DNA from: M0103 sp040386155
Lineage (GTDB): Bacteria > Bacteroidota > Bacteroidia > Flavobacteriales_D > Crocinitomicaceae
Assembly (NCBI GenBank): GCA_040386155.1
Contig: JAZKFZ010000003.1
Span: forward strand, 1 to 64,000
Direction of reading: 5' to 3'
DNA: 64,000 nucleotides
Numbering within the stretch: position 1 is the stretch's first letter; every line of letters starts with the position of its first letter. Under the pieces are notes generated by a model, which saw only the letters and a list, made by a program, of their open reading frames with translations, ran no database searches and had not been told where the DNA came from. Position numbers and translations under genes: made by a program. Shown in pieces: positions 35,416-44,028 of this stretch.

Positions 35416-36317
35416 TGAAGAACTTTATACTTATTCTTTTAGTTGGATTGCATTTCTCTTCCTCAGCGCAGGAGTTGAATTGTCAAGTTACCGTGATCAC
35501 GAACTCCAAATTGGAGGTTACGTCGGTAGAAAAGGAAGTGTTCGATCAATTAAAACAAACGGTATATGATATGATGAACACCACTCAATGGACGAAGGAT
35601 AAGTTCAAGGTGGAAGAACGCATCAATTGTAATATTCAATTTCAAATTAATGAAATTCCTGCTTCTGGTACCTACAAAGGTTCCATTCAAGTGCAGTACT
35701 CTCGACCAGGATTCAATACTTCTTACAATACCACCGTTTTTAATTTTCAAGACGATGACCTTGTTTTCAACTATTCAAGAAATGCCGTCCTAATTTATGC
35801 CCCAAATCAATACAGAGATAATTTAACGTCAATTTTGGCTTTCTACGCCTATTTTATCATTGGAATGGATTACGATACTTTTTCGTTGAAAGGCGGAACT
35901 CCTTACTTCAATGAAGCGCAATCGATTGTTTCATTGGCGCAAGGGTCTTCAAGTCCAGGATGGAAATCGAATGAGACTGGTAAAAGAAATCGTTTTTACT
36001 TGGTCGACAATATTCTTCATCAATTGTTTGAGCCGTTAAGAGATTGTACTTATGAGTATCACCGACTAGGAATAGATGTCTTGTACGAAAATAAAATCGA
36101 GGGTAGAAAAGCAATCTATGCAGCCTTAAATAAATTGAATAAAGTTGTTGCTGCTCGACCTAATGCTATTAACCTGATCAACTTTGTGCAATCAAAACTA
36201 GAAGAGTTGAAGAGTTTGTATGCGGATGCAGAGGTGAAAGAGAAAAATGACGTAGTTAACTTACTGAAACGAATAGATCCTGCGAACGCTTCACGCTATG
36301 CTGAAATCCTTGATTGA
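35415..36317 (+). CDS. DUF4835 family secreted protein
   Basis: A 300-residue exported protein of the Bacteroidota-specific DUF4835 family; its function is unknown. The signal peptide is about residues 1-19 (ending FSSSAQ), and the mature N terminus reads ELNCQVTVIT, a family hallmark. The sequence is mixed alpha/beta with a helical C terminus (LEELKSLYADAEVKEKNDVVNLL). The start is the ATG at 35415, which overlaps the coaBC stop by 1 bp; the TTG just before it is not needed. Its fixed position between coaBC and recN suggests co-regulation with BAM and envelope genes. Confidence 0.9.
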   Translation: MKNFILILLVGLHFSSSAQELNCQVTVITNSKLEVTSVEKEVFDQLKQTVYDMMNTTQWTKDKFKVEERINCNIQFQINEIPASGTYKGSIQVQYSRPGFNTSYNTTVFNFQDDDLVFNYSRNAVLIYAPNQYRDNLTSILAFYAYFIIGMDYDTFSLKGGTPYFNEAQSIVSLAQGSSSPGWKSNETGKRNRFYLVDNILHQLFEPLRDCTYEYHRLGIDVLYENKIEGRKAIYAALNKLNKVVAARPNAINLINFVQSKLEELKSLYADAEVKEKNDVVNLLKRIDPANASRYAEILD

Positions 36318-37969
36318 TGATTTCTACGCTTAAAATTACCAATTTTGCCCTTATTGCCCAACTTGAATTACGTCTTAATTCTGGCTTTAGTGTTATCACA
36401 GGTGAAACAGGTTCCGGAAAATCCATTCTTTTAGGCGCACTTGAACTTTTATTGGGAGAACGTGCCGATTTTTCCTTGATCGGAAGTCAAGGCGATAAAG
36501 CAATCGTTGAAGCAAACGTTCATCTTTCAAATTACCATCTTGAAACTTTTTTTAGCGACAACGATCTCGATTACGAAGATGATTCCATTATTCGAAGAGA
36601 AATTAGCACAAGCGGTCGATCACGGGCTTTTATTAATGATTCACCAGTGCAATTAACCGTGTTGCGCGAATTGACATCACAGCTAGTCAATATCCACTCC
36701 CAATACAATACATTAGAACTTCGCGATAAAAATTATCAGCTAGAAATGTTGGATATTTTAGGCGGATTGACGAGCAATAGACAGCAATTTGAAGTTCTTT
36801 TCTATCAGTATAAAAAGGAATTAGCAGACTTGAATACCAAAACTTTACAGTTGCTTGAAATTCAAAAACAAGGCGATTACATTCAATTTCAATTAGAGGA
36901 ATTGGAAGATTTACAGTTGTCTACTACTGATTATGCCGAGTTAGAAACACAATTGAATAAAGCGGAAAATGCTGAGCAAATTATTCGCACACTTTCTACC
37001 TTGGAGTCTGGAATTACAGATGATACTGGCGCACTCTTATTATTTTCTAAGGGAAAAGTCGAACTGGATAAACTAAAATCGATTGATGAAAATTTAAACA
37101 GTTTTTTTGAGCGTACCAATGCCATAACGGTTGAGTTGAAGGAACTTTCTAGCGATTTAACATCTTATGTGGAGCGTTTGGAATTGAATCCAGCCATGAA
37201 GGAGCAATTGTTAGTTAAACTTGATGGTTTCAATCGGGCGTTGAGAAAGCATAATCTTAAAAATCAAGAAGAATTAGTTGAGTTAAAAGCGCAATTTGAA
37301 AATAGCACGCAGCAAACACAGCAGTTGGAGGAAGAAATTGAAGTCTTGCAATTAAAAGTGGCACAATTGGAAAAAGAAGTTCAAAAAAAGGCCTCAGAAA
37401 TCCATATACTGCGCGTACAAGCAAGTCCATCCATCGAAAGTGAACTGCAACTTTTATTGAATGAATTGAAATTGGAAGGAACGGAACTTCGTTTTTTATT
37501 AAGTGAAAAGCAGGAAATTTCTGCTACTGGAATTACAGGAATTGCCATTTTATTTTCTGCCAACAAAGGAGTAGAAGCTGTTCCCATCGAAAAGGCAGCG
37601 AGTGGAGGTGAACTTTCACGTGTGATGTTGGCGCTTCAAAAACTCATCTCCGATCGAAAAGCATTGCCGACTGTTTTATTTGATGAAATTGATACCGGTG
37701 TTTCCGGTGAGGTAGCGCAAAAGATGGGGAATTTATTGCGAAGAATGGGGGAGAGTCGACAGTTGATCGCAATCACTCATTTACCACAAGTAGCCGCAAA
37801 AGCACAACAACATTTTAAAGTTGAGAAATCAGAAAGAGATGGTCGAACCCAATCTCAAGTGAGATTGTTAGGTACCAATGAAACAGTGCAGGAAGTTGCT
37901 CGATTAATGAGTGGGGAAGTAATTTCTAATGCGGCACTTCAAACTGCAAAAGCATTGATTGATGAATGA
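36317..37969 (+). CDS. recN: DNA repair protein RecN
   Basis: A 550-residue SMC-like ATPase used in double-strand break repair. The N-terminal ABC half has LKITNFALIAQLEL and the Walker A GETGSGKSILLGALELLLG at about residues 31-49. A coiled-coil central region runs from about 150 to 370, for example QTQQLEEEIEVLQLKVAQ. The C-terminal half holds the signature AASGGELSRVMLALQ, Walker B TVLFDEIDTGVSGEV and the ITHLPQVAAKA switch. It starts at the ATG at 36317 that overlaps the DUF4835 stop. It overlaps the next gene by 8 bp. Confidence 0.97.
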   Translation: MISTLKITNFALIAQLELRLNSGFSVITGETGSGKSILLGALELLLGERADFSLIGSQGDKAIVEANVHLSNYHLETFFSDNDLDYEDDSIIRREISTSGRSRAFINDSPVQLTVLRELTSQLVNIHSQYNTLELRDKNYQLEMLDILGGLTSNRQQFEVLFYQYKKELADLNTKTLQLLEIQKQGDYIQFQLEELEDLQLSTTDYAELETQLNKAENAEQIIRTLSTLESGITDDTGALLLFSKGKVELDKLKSIDENLNSFFERTNAITVELKELSSDLTSYVERLELNPAMKEQLLVKLDGFNRALRKHNLKNQEELVELKAQFENSTQQTQQLEEEIEVLQLKVAQLEKEVQKKASEIHILRVQASPSIESELQLLLNELKLEGTELRFLLSEKQEISATGITGIAILFSANKGVEAVPIEKAASGGELSRVMLALQKLISDRKALPTVLFDEIDTGVSGEVAQKMGNLLRRMGESRQLIAITHLPQVAAKAQQHFKVEKSERDGRTQSQVRLLGTNETVQEVARLMSGEVISNAALQTAKALIDE

Positions 37970-38903
37970 AAAGAAAGTAAATTTCGATTTTCCATTTAAG
38001 ATCACTCACAATGACCGATTTTTGATGATTGGAAGTTGTTTCACTGACAACATGCATGAACGTTTTTGCGAAGCAGGATTTGGTTCTCGTCGCGCTGAAA
38101 ATGGAACTGTGTTTCATCCTAAAGCTATTTCAAAATATATCTTTGATTTACATGATCCAGCGTATGATGGAAGAGTAATTCAGCGGGAAGATTTGTTTTT
38201 CTCTCTGGATTTTTCGAGTAAAACATTTGCGCTCGATAAAAGTGAATTGCTTAATCAATTGGATGACAAACGGATGGATGATTTGGCTTACTTAAAAGGG
38301 TCAAAGTATCTGTTTGTGACGTTCGGCACTGCCTTCGGGTACGAAGATTCATCAGGTGAAATTGTAGCAAATTGCCATAAACTGCCCTCCTCCAACTTCA
38401 ATAAACGATTGTACGATGTAGCTGAAATGACTGACGATTGGGTTCAGTTGATTTCCTTTTTGCAGACAGCTTATCCCCAATTAGAGTTTATTTTTACGGT
38501 GAGTCCTGTGCGACACTCGAAAGATGGTCTAATAGAAAATAGTCGTAGTAAAGCAAGATTGCAGTTTTTGTGTGAGGAACTTAGTAAATTAAGTGGATGT
38601 CATTATTTCCCTTCCTACGAGATAATGATGGATGTTTTAGTCGATAGATACTACTATGAAGACGATGGAATTCATCCAAACAAAAAAGCAGTTGATTTTA
38701 TGTGGGAAGTTTTGGCAGACTCCCTGTTCACTGATGAAACAAGAAATATTGTGACAGAAGGATTGAAGTTGAGAGTGCGAGAAAAACACATTCCATTGCA
38801 TGGTGTTGGAAGGGAAGCAAAATCTTTTCAACTAGAAACTGAAAAACTTATCCTAGATTTTCAGAAGACGTATCCTGATTTTTGTTGGCACTATCCTAAA
38901 TAG
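37962..38903 (+). CDS. GSCFA domain protein
   Basis: A 313-residue protein of the GSCFA family (related to SGNH/GDSL hydrolases), often linked with surface polysaccharide in Bacteroidota. The name-giving motif reads LMIGSCFTDNMHERF at about residues 21-35. A C-terminal DGIHPNKKAVDFMW supplies the Asp-x-x-His pair of an SGNH-like active site, and FVTFGTAFGYED lies between them. No signal peptide is seen, so it is probably cytoplasmic. It overlaps recN by 8 bp and ends the operon at the terminator at 38921. Confidence 0.88.
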   Translation: MNEKKVNFDFPFKITHNDRFLMIGSCFTDNMHERFCEAGFGSRRAENGTVFHPKAISKYIFDLHDPAYDGRVIQREDLFFSLDFSSKTFALDKSELLNQLDDKRMDDLAYLKGSKYLFVTFGTAFGYEDSSGEIVANCHKLPSSNFNKRLYDVAEMTDDWVQLISFLQTAYPQLEFIFTVSPVRHSKDGLIENSRSKARLQFLCEELSKLSGCHYFPSYEIMMDVLVDRYYYEDDGIHPNKKAVDFMWEVLADSLFTDETRNIVTEGLKLRVREKHIPLHGVGREAKSFQLETEKLILDFQKTYPDFCWHYPK

Positions 38904-38920
38904 CTATCAAGCATCGTATC

Positions 38921-38963
38921 AAAAAAAAAGAGAACTCTCATTTGAAAGTCCTCTATCTTTTTT
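38921..38963. terminator. Bidirectional terminator, GSCFA and anti-sigma-like genes
   Basis: AGAGAACT and AGTCCTCT form an 8-bp stem with one mismatch, flanked by nine A on the left and six T on the right. It can terminate transcripts arriving from both convergent genes. Confidence 0.7.
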
Positions 38964-38982
38964 GTAGTAGTAGTTATATTTA

Positions 38983-40236
38983 TTATCTATTCGAAGTCAC
39001 AATCACAGAACCAGCATAATTAGCTGATTCTCCTGGCAAAGCTTTATCTAGACTAACTTTCCATAGGAATGTTTTTCCCGGTAATGCCATCTGTCCATTT
39101 CTTTTGTCGACACCATTCCATGGCTGACTAACATCTGATGTTTCGTAAATCACTGCTCCAGAGTTTGGTTCGATGATCATCAATTTAAATCCAATATTTC
39201 GTTCAATCAATGCAATTGGCATAAAAGTTTGATTTGCTTCAATGTTAGAATTAGGATTGAAAGCATCGACAGCTAATAGGTTATAGTTTTCTTCGATATT
39301 CACTTTTACCGTTTCAGTACTTTTACAACCATTGTTTGAAGTGACAGTGAGAGAAACACTGTGCATTCCTTTATGGAAGAAGTTTGCTACAGCAGTTTGA
39401 TCATTTGATGTTGCCGTTACCTTTCCAAAGTTCCACTGGTAAAGTTCTCCATTCGCATTGGTAGAGAAGCCAGTGGTAGGCACGCCATTTGTATACTTGA
39501 TGTCATTATCATAGTACAAGTCTACTTTTGGAGCTTGTTTCACAGTAAATTGAGTAGATTCTACTACTTTTCCGTTCTCCATTCTAGCGATGGTGTAATT
39601 TCCAGCATCAGTTCCTTTGAAATTCGAGTTTTGGTGAGATTTCAATGTTGATTTTGAACCATTTGGAGCAATCAGGTATAAATCTTCTCCGTTGATATTG
39701 TGGATAGAAATCACTTCGTTTTCACATATTTCACCAACAGTTGGGAAATTAATTTTTCTCGCTGGCTCGTCGTGCATTTCCTGATTTTGAACAGGTAGGT
39801 GAGAAAGAATCCCAGCACGAAGAATTACCTCGTTGTTGTTCGTTACTTGTCCCACTTGTCCGCTTACTGGACCAGTAAGTTCATTTTGTGAATACTGAGA
39901 ATTTTTCGCTTCGAAACTATTAGAAGCTGATTTTTTGTTTTCAGCAAGGCTAGATTCATTAGCATCAATTGTGTTTGATGAAGTGGGAGTAATTGCTTGC
40001 TCGTCATTCGATGCTTTTTCAATAAGCGCAGTTGGTTCTATTTCTGTGTTTGAAAAATAGACAGCAGAAACTGCTACCACAACAATTGCTGCACCGCTAG
40101 CAAACCATTTCCAGTTGCCACCTTTGCCTTTTGCTGTGATTTTTTTATCAAGGGCAGACCATGCAGCAGCATCATAAGGCATCTCATGATTGCTAAGGCT
40201 GTCCTTAAATAATTTATCAAATTTGTTCTCGTTCAT
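38983..40236 (-). CDS. Membrane partner of ECF sigma factor, PKD and CHU_C-like
   Basis: A 417-residue single-pass membrane protein, likely an anti-sigma factor. Residues 1-42 are a cytoplasmic segment (NKFDKLFKDSLSNHEMPYD followed by AAAWSALDKKI), of the sort found on Bacteroidota anti-sigma factors. Residues ~43-61 are the membrane helix. The periplasmic part has a low-complexity Ser/Asn linker, a region with ENEVISIHN and GTDAGNYTIA, a PKD-like module (LYQWNFGKVT...VSLTVTSNNGCKSTETV), and a C-terminal ~95 residues resembling the gliding-motility C-terminal (CHU_C) domain (AVDAFNPNSN; FLWKVSLD). It begins 1 bp after the sigma gene. The CHU_C-like end on a membrane-anchored protein is unusual. 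Confidence 0.78.
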   Translation of the reverse strand: MNENKFDKLFKDSLSNHEMPYDAAAWSALDKKITAKGKGGNWKWFASGAAIVVVAVSAVYFSNTEIEPTALIEKASNDEQAITPTSSNTIDANESSLAENKKSASNSFEAKNSQYSQNELTGPVSGQVGQVTNNNEVILRAGILSHLPVQNQEMHDEPARKINFPTVGEICENEVISIHNINGEDLYLIAPNGSKSTLKSHQNSNFKGTDAGNYTIARMENGKVVESTQFTVKQAPKVDLYYDNDIKYTNGVPTTGFSTNANGELYQWNFGKVTATSNDQTAVANFFHKGMHSVSLTVTSNNGCKSTETVKVNIEENYNLLAVDAFNPNSNIEANQTFMPIALIERNIGFKLMIIEPNSGAVIYETSDVSQPWNGVDKRNGQMALPGKTFLWKVSLDKALPGESANYAGSVIVTSNR

Positions 40237-40237
40237 T

Positions 40238-40807
40238 TTATATCAATTTCGAGTAGTGTGTACTTAACATTTTTTGAAGGTTTTGTCGGGCCTTTGCGAG
40301 GTTTGACTTGGAGGTTCCTTCACTAATCCCCAATATTTCACTTATTTCTTTGTGCGAATAATCTTCAATTACATACATATTAAAAACAGTTCTATACGCA
40401 GGTGAAAGGTCTTGTATTGCTTTCATTGCAAGTTCTGCTTTAATCTCACTCAATTCTAATTCCTCTCTTTCCACCATTAAATCCTCAGCGCCCAATTTAA
40501 AATCATTGTCGTTGTCCGTGGAGAAAGGATTGCGTTTGGCTTTTCGAATGGAATCAATTGCAGTATTTGCAATAATTCGTCGAATCCATCCCTCAAATGA
40601 GCCTTTGTAATCAAAAGCATTCAGTTTATCAAAGATCTTAATGAATCCATCTTGTAGAATTTCCTGTGCTGTATCTCGGTCGTTGGTGTAGCGCATGCAC
40701 ACAGACAACATTTTCCCGTAGTAAAGCTTAAACAATTCTTCTTGCGAACGTTTGTTGTTGTTAATACAACCTTCAATAATCGCTTTTAATTGTTCTTTAT
40801 TTTCCAC
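40238..40807 (-). CDS. ECF-type sigma-70 family factor
   Basis: A 189-residue extracytoplasmic-function sigma factor. Region 2 reads RYTNDRDTAQEILQDGFIKI with FEGWIRRIIANTAIDSIRK at about residues 40-90. Region 4 reads LSPAYRTVFNMYVIEDYSHKEISEILGISEGTSKSNLAKAR at about 135-175. The linker DNDNDFKLGAEDLMVEREE is acidic. It is co-transcribed with the membrane partner downstream, which suggests a surface-sensing circuit. The promoter at 40888-40918 is of the housekeeping type, so at least basal expression should not depend on the factor itself. Confidence 0.95.
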   Translation of the reverse strand: MENKEQLKAIIEGCINNNKRSQEELFKLYYGKMLSVCMRYTNDRDTAQEILQDGFIKIFDKLNAFDYKGSFEGWIRRIIANTAIDSIRKAKRNPFSTDNDNDFKLGAEDLMVEREELELSEIKAELAMKAIQDLSPAYRTVFNMYVIEDYSHKEISEILGISEGTSKSNLAKARQNLQKMLSTHYSKLI

Positions 40808-40887
40808 TGTTGATTCTGTTTATTGACGATGGTCTTTTTCGCCGGTTGCCTTTGTTGATAAAATAATAATTTCTTTTCAGGAATTTT

Positions 40888-40918
40888 AAAGATAAAAACA
40901 ATCGAAGAACCAACAAAA
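40888..40918 (-). promoter_or_regulatory. -33/-7 promoter of the sigma/anti-sigma operon
   Basis: On the minus strand TTTG (40915-40918) and TATCTTTA (40888-40895) are separated by exactly 19 nt, the Bacteroidota housekeeping consensus with one change in the -7 box. The predicted leader is about 75 nt. Confidence 0.7.
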
Positions 40919-40967
40919 ATATTAATTTCGTACACGTTTAAATGTGTAATTTAATTTATTTACGATA

Positions 40968-41900
40968 ATGAAAGTAACTGTAGTTGGGGCTGGTAATGTA
41001 GGTGCTACTTGTGCGGATGTGTTAGCTCAGAGAGAAATTGCCAACGAAATTGTTTTGTTGGACATTAAAGAAGGTTTTGCGGAAGGTAAAGCACTAGATA
41101 TTTGGGAAACTTCTCCTATCAATTTGTATGATTCAAGAACAATCGGTTCAACGAATGATTATTCAAAAACTGCTAATTCAGATGTAGTTGTGATTACATC
41201 CGGATTACCACGTAAACCTGGAATGTCTCGTGATGACTTAATCGCGACAAACGCTGGAATCGTGAAAATGGTAACAGAAAACGTGGTAAAACACTCACCA
41301 AATGCCGTTATTATTATTGTTTCAAATCCTTTGGATGTTATGACGTACTGTGCATATTTGACAGCAAACGTTCCCTCTTCTAAAGTATTTGGAATGGCAG
41401 GTGTGTTGGATACAGCGCGTTACCGTTCGTTTTTGGCTATGGAATTGAATGTTTCTCCTAAAGATATTCAAGCGGTGTTGATGGGTGGACATGGAGACAC
41501 AATGGTGCCACTTCCTCGTTACACGACAGTTTCTGGAATTCCAGTTACTGAGTTGATTTCTGAAGAGAAATTAAACGCAATTATCGAGCGCACGAAGTTT
41601 GGTGGTGGCGAAATCGTTCAGTTATTAGGAACTTCTGCTTGGTATGCGCCAGGTGCAGCTGCTGCTCAAATGGTAGAAGCAGTAGTGCGTGATCAAAAAC
41701 GTATTTTCCCAGTTTGTGCTTGGTTGCAAGGTGAATATGGTTTGAAAGATATCTATTTAGGAGTACCTGTCGTACTTGGTAAAAATGGTATCGAGAAAAT
41801 CATTGAATTGCAATTGAACGATGCTGAGAAAGCGTTATTGGCTGAATCTGCAATCGCTGTAAAAGATGTAATGAATGTTTTGGATGGCATGACTGCTTAA
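40968..41900 (+). CDS. mdh: Malate dehydrogenase (LDH-like type)
   Basis: Oxidises malate to oxaloacetate with NAD+ in the TCA cycle. The 310 residues belong to the LDH-like bacterial MDH group. The NAD-binding motif is TVVGAGNVGATCADVLA (residues 4-20) with the acidic LLDIKEG at the end of the second strand. Substrate arginines lie in SGLPRKPGMSRDDL near residues 80-93. The catalytic histidine is in LMGGHGDTMVPL. It is monocistronic, with a strong terminator at 41923-41952. Confidence 0.97.
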   Translation: MKVTVVGAGNVGATCADVLAQREIANEIVLLDIKEGFAEGKALDIWETSPINLYDSRTIGSTNDYSKTANSDVVVITSGLPRKPGMSRDDLIATNAGIVKMVTENVVKHSPNAVIIIVSNPLDVMTYCAYLTANVPSSKVFGMAGVLDTARYRSFLAMELNVSPKDIQAVLMGGHGDTMVPLPRYTTVSGIPVTELISEEKLNAIIERTKFGGGEIVQLLGTSAWYAPGAAAAQMVEAVVRDQKRIFPVCAWLQGEYGLKDIYLGVPVVLGKNGIEKIIELQLNDAEKALLAESAIAVKDVMNVLDGMTA

Positions 41901-41922
41901 TTCAAAACTAAATTTATAGTTG

Positions 41923-41952
41923 AATCCCGGTGGCAACATCGGGATTTTTTTT
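41923..41952 (+). terminator. Terminator of mdh
   Basis: AATCCCG at 41923-41929 pairs with CGGGATT at 41940-41946 around a 10-nt loop and runs into eight T residues. Confidence 0.88.
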
Positions 41953-42135
41953 GCTTAGCTTACATCGTACTTTTTATCATGATAAAGTCACAAAAATTAT
42001 TGGATCAACTTCTAGCTTTATGACTTAATCTTGGAGTACAGAAGTATTTGATGATCTCGTGCAGCTAGCGCATTACGAATTAAGTTTTAAAGTTCCAAAA
42101 ACTTAACATCTTAATACTGAAACTTCAAAAAAAAC

Positions 42136-43536
42136 TCAATTCACCTCATACGCCCCAATATCCGGAGGATCATTTCTGGGAGCACCATTGATATCAGTTA
42201 GCACTGAACTAAAGAATCCGTTATTATTGAGGATAGAAGCTACTTGAAAAGAAAAATCATTTTCAGTAATATCTATAAATTGCGGATTATTATTCCAAAA
42301 AATAGTCTGATAAAAATTATCTGTCGCGATGGGAGTTCTTCGAATCAAACAATTCTTTATATCGAAGTTGAGATTGATGCTCACATCAGCAATAGTATCG
42401 AAAGCAATTTCGCCTTCTAAAGTCCCAAAAATTACGCTATTGTGAATTATTCCTTCATTGATACTCCCAATATTTTGTGTTTGATTGGCAAAATCGTTGT
42501 AGTAGTTACTAATTCCAACGGCTGGAGTTGTAGCACCGCCATAACCCAATAAATCGCAGTGATTAAAATTGAAATCTCCACCTTCCAAAACGAGCAAGGC
42601 ATGATTCCCATTCTTCGCAATCACACAATTTTCTGCTTTTACTCGTGCTCCTGAATACTGAAAAATACCATAGCGTGCACAATTACTAATTTTCGTATTT
42701 GTAACTGTCAAGGTATATTGAGCTGCAAAAGAATTGTCTTTTGAAAATAAATGAATGCCCGATGTTCCATTTTTAATGATAGCATAATTGATAGTTGATG
42801 GACGTGCCTGATGGAAATAGATCCCGTAGTACTGTCCCGCCACATCGTCGTACAAACTTTCTAAGCGATCACCTTGAAGGGTTACTTCGTTATCTTTTTG
42901 TCCTTCAATATTCAATGTTCCTTTGTAAACATAAAGAATTGCATTTTTGTGCAAATAAATATCTGTTCCTGCTGGTATTGTTAATGTTTTTGCAGAATCA
43001 ACTGCTGCATAGCCATAAATAACGTGAGGTTTGTCGTTCAGCCAAGGATTGTCGATATCATCATTTTCATCTTTGTAATGAAAATAAGCATCTTGTCCCC
43101 ATACCGCCAATTTCACATATTGATCTACGCCATTGGTTCGAAATCGAATCGAGTCTTCAATTATCATTGGTAACACACCACCATTTACCTGCAGTGTAAC
43201 ATCAATGAAGGCAAACAAACTATCTTTTCCTTCAATTAAAATGTCTTGAAATTGTAGTCCTGACAAGCCATCGACATTTAGTCTAAACGGAGAAGCATCT
43301 CCACCAACTAATTCAATTTCATCAATTTTGATAGTTCTATTGCTTGAATTGTAGATTTTAAATTGTTGTGTAGTAGATCCAATTGTGGTGAACACGGTAT
43401 CAAAAACTACTGTATCTTTGGAGAAATCAAGATGACCATTAGAAAGTACAGAAGGTTTTTTGCATGAACTCATTTGCAATAATAGAACCGCAGCAAGTGA
43501 AAGCAAAAAGGATTGGAAAATAAATCGTGTTTTCAT
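42136..43536 (-). CDS. Lipoprotein with parallel beta-helix (choice-of-anchor Q-like)
   Basis: A 466-residue surface lipoprotein. The signal ends in LQMSSC (Cys at about residue 25). An Ig-like beta domain follows (FDTVFTTIGSTTQQFKIYNSS), then from about residue 175 a right-handed parallel beta-helix with repeated short strands (ILYVYKGTLNIEGQ; INYAIIKNGTSGIHLF; TLTVTNTKISNCARYGIF; NCVIAKNGNHALLV). The ending PDIGAYEVN is the hallmark of choice-of-anchor Q proteins. Such helices often bind or cleave polysaccharide, but no lyase active site is recognised. A TATCTTTG box 5 nt before the ATG supports the start. Confidence 0.85.
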   Translation of the reverse strand: MKTRFIFQSFLLSLAAVLLLQMSSCKKPSVLSNGHLDFSKDTVVFDTVFTTIGSTTQQFKIYNSSNRTIKIDEIELVGGDASPFRLNVDGLSGLQFQDILIEGKDSLFAFIDVTLQVNGGVLPMIIEDSIRFRTNGVDQYVKLAVWGQDAYFHYKDENDDIDNPWLNDKPHVIYGYAAVDSAKTLTIPAGTDIYLHKNAILYVYKGTLNIEGQKDNEVTLQGDRLESLYDDVAGQYYGIYFHQARPSTINYAIIKNGTSGIHLFSKDNSFAAQYTLTVTNTKISNCARYGIFQYSGARVKAENCVIAKNGNHALLVLEGGDFNFNHCDLLGYGGATTPAVGISNYYNDFANQTQNIGSINEGIIHNSVIFGTLEGEIAFDTIADVSINLNFDIKNCLIRRTPIATDNFYQTIFWNNNPQFIDITENDFSFQVASILNNNGFFSSVLTDINGAPRNDPPDIGAYEVN

Positions 43537-43541
43537 CTAGA

Positions 43542-43549
43542 CAAAGATA
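43542..43549 (-). promoter_or_regulatory. -7 box of the beta-helix lipoprotein, leaderless spacing
   Basis: TATCTTTG on the minus strand is an exact match, followed by TCTAG and the ATG at 43536. Confidence 0.6.
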
Positions 43550-43586
43550 ACGAATACTTTTTAGCAATATTTTATTGAAAAATTGA

Positions 43587-43616
43587 TTTGTTATTAAAAA
43601 TGTTTGCTTAACTTTG
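43587..43616 (+). promoter_or_regulatory. -33/-7 promoter of rpmE2
   Basis: TTTG at 43587-43590 and TAACTTTG at 43609-43616, both exact matches, are separated by 18 nt. The start of transcription would be near 43622, giving a leader of about 35 nt. This is the best-formed promoter in the window. Confidence 0.75.
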
Positions 43617-43656
43617 CCTCCTATTTTGAAACAAGAAGCGATAATTAGATTATAAA

Positions 43657-43914
43657 ATGAGAAAAGAAATTCACCCAGAGGATTACAGATTAGTAGTATT
43701 TAAGGACATGTCAAACGATTATTCATTTGTTTGCCCGTCATGTGCAATTACAAGTGAAACAATCCAATGGGAAGATGGGAATGAGTACCCATTGATCAAA
43801 TTAGATATCTCTCACAAATCACACCCGTTCTTTACAGGAATCCAACAATTTGTGGATACTGCAGGTCGTATCGATAAGTTTAAAACTCGTTACGGTAAAA
43901 CAATGAACAAGTAA
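43657..43914 (+). CDS. rpmE2: 50S ribosomal protein L31 type B
   Basis: An 85-residue ribosomal protein of the large subunit. The type B hallmarks are the opening KEIHPEDYRLVVFKDMS, the central ETIQWEDGNEYPLIKLDIS, and HPFFTGIQQFVDTAGRIDKF. Unlike typical type B proteins, which lack zinc cysteines, it has CPSC at residues 26-29; a second CxxC pair as in type A is absent, so a four-Cys zinc site cannot form within one chain. It has its own promoter (43587-43616) and terminator (43933-43961), consistent with high separate expression. Confidence 0.95.
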   Translation: MRKEIHPEDYRLVVFKDMSNDYSFVCPSCAITSETIQWEDGNEYPLIKLDISHKSHPFFTGIQQFVDTAGRIDKFKTRYGKTMNK

Positions 43915-43932
43915 TTTGTATCAAACGATATG

Positions 43933-43961
43933 AACCTCGGCAAATGTCGAGGTTTTTTTTT
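43933..43961 (+). terminator. Terminator of rpmE2
   Basis: AACCTCGG pairs with TCGAGGTT (one G-T pair) around CAAATG and continues into a run of nine or more T. The ATG at 43930 in front of it opens a long frame, but reading from there would translate through this terminator. Confidence 0.85.
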
Positions 43962-44016
43962 GCGCTATAGTGAAACTTTTGATACCTATTTGCGTTCTAT
44001 ATTTTCAACTAGACAT

Positions 44017-44024
44017 TATCTTTA
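44017..44024 (+). promoter_or_regulatory. -7 box fixing the GTG start of the WG-repeat gene
   Basis: TATCTTTA is followed by CAAG and then GTG at 44029, the same 4-nt spacing seen at several other genes. TTTG at 43989-43992 could be -33, with a long 24-nt spacer. Confidence 0.5.
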
Positions 44025-44028
44025 CAAG

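Noticed and set aside
43930..44028. Longer N terminus for the WG-repeat protein starting at ATG 43930
   Set aside because: The ATG precedes the rpmE2 terminator hairpin, the added residues have no signal character, and a proper signal peptide starts exactly at GTG 44029 behind a -7 box.
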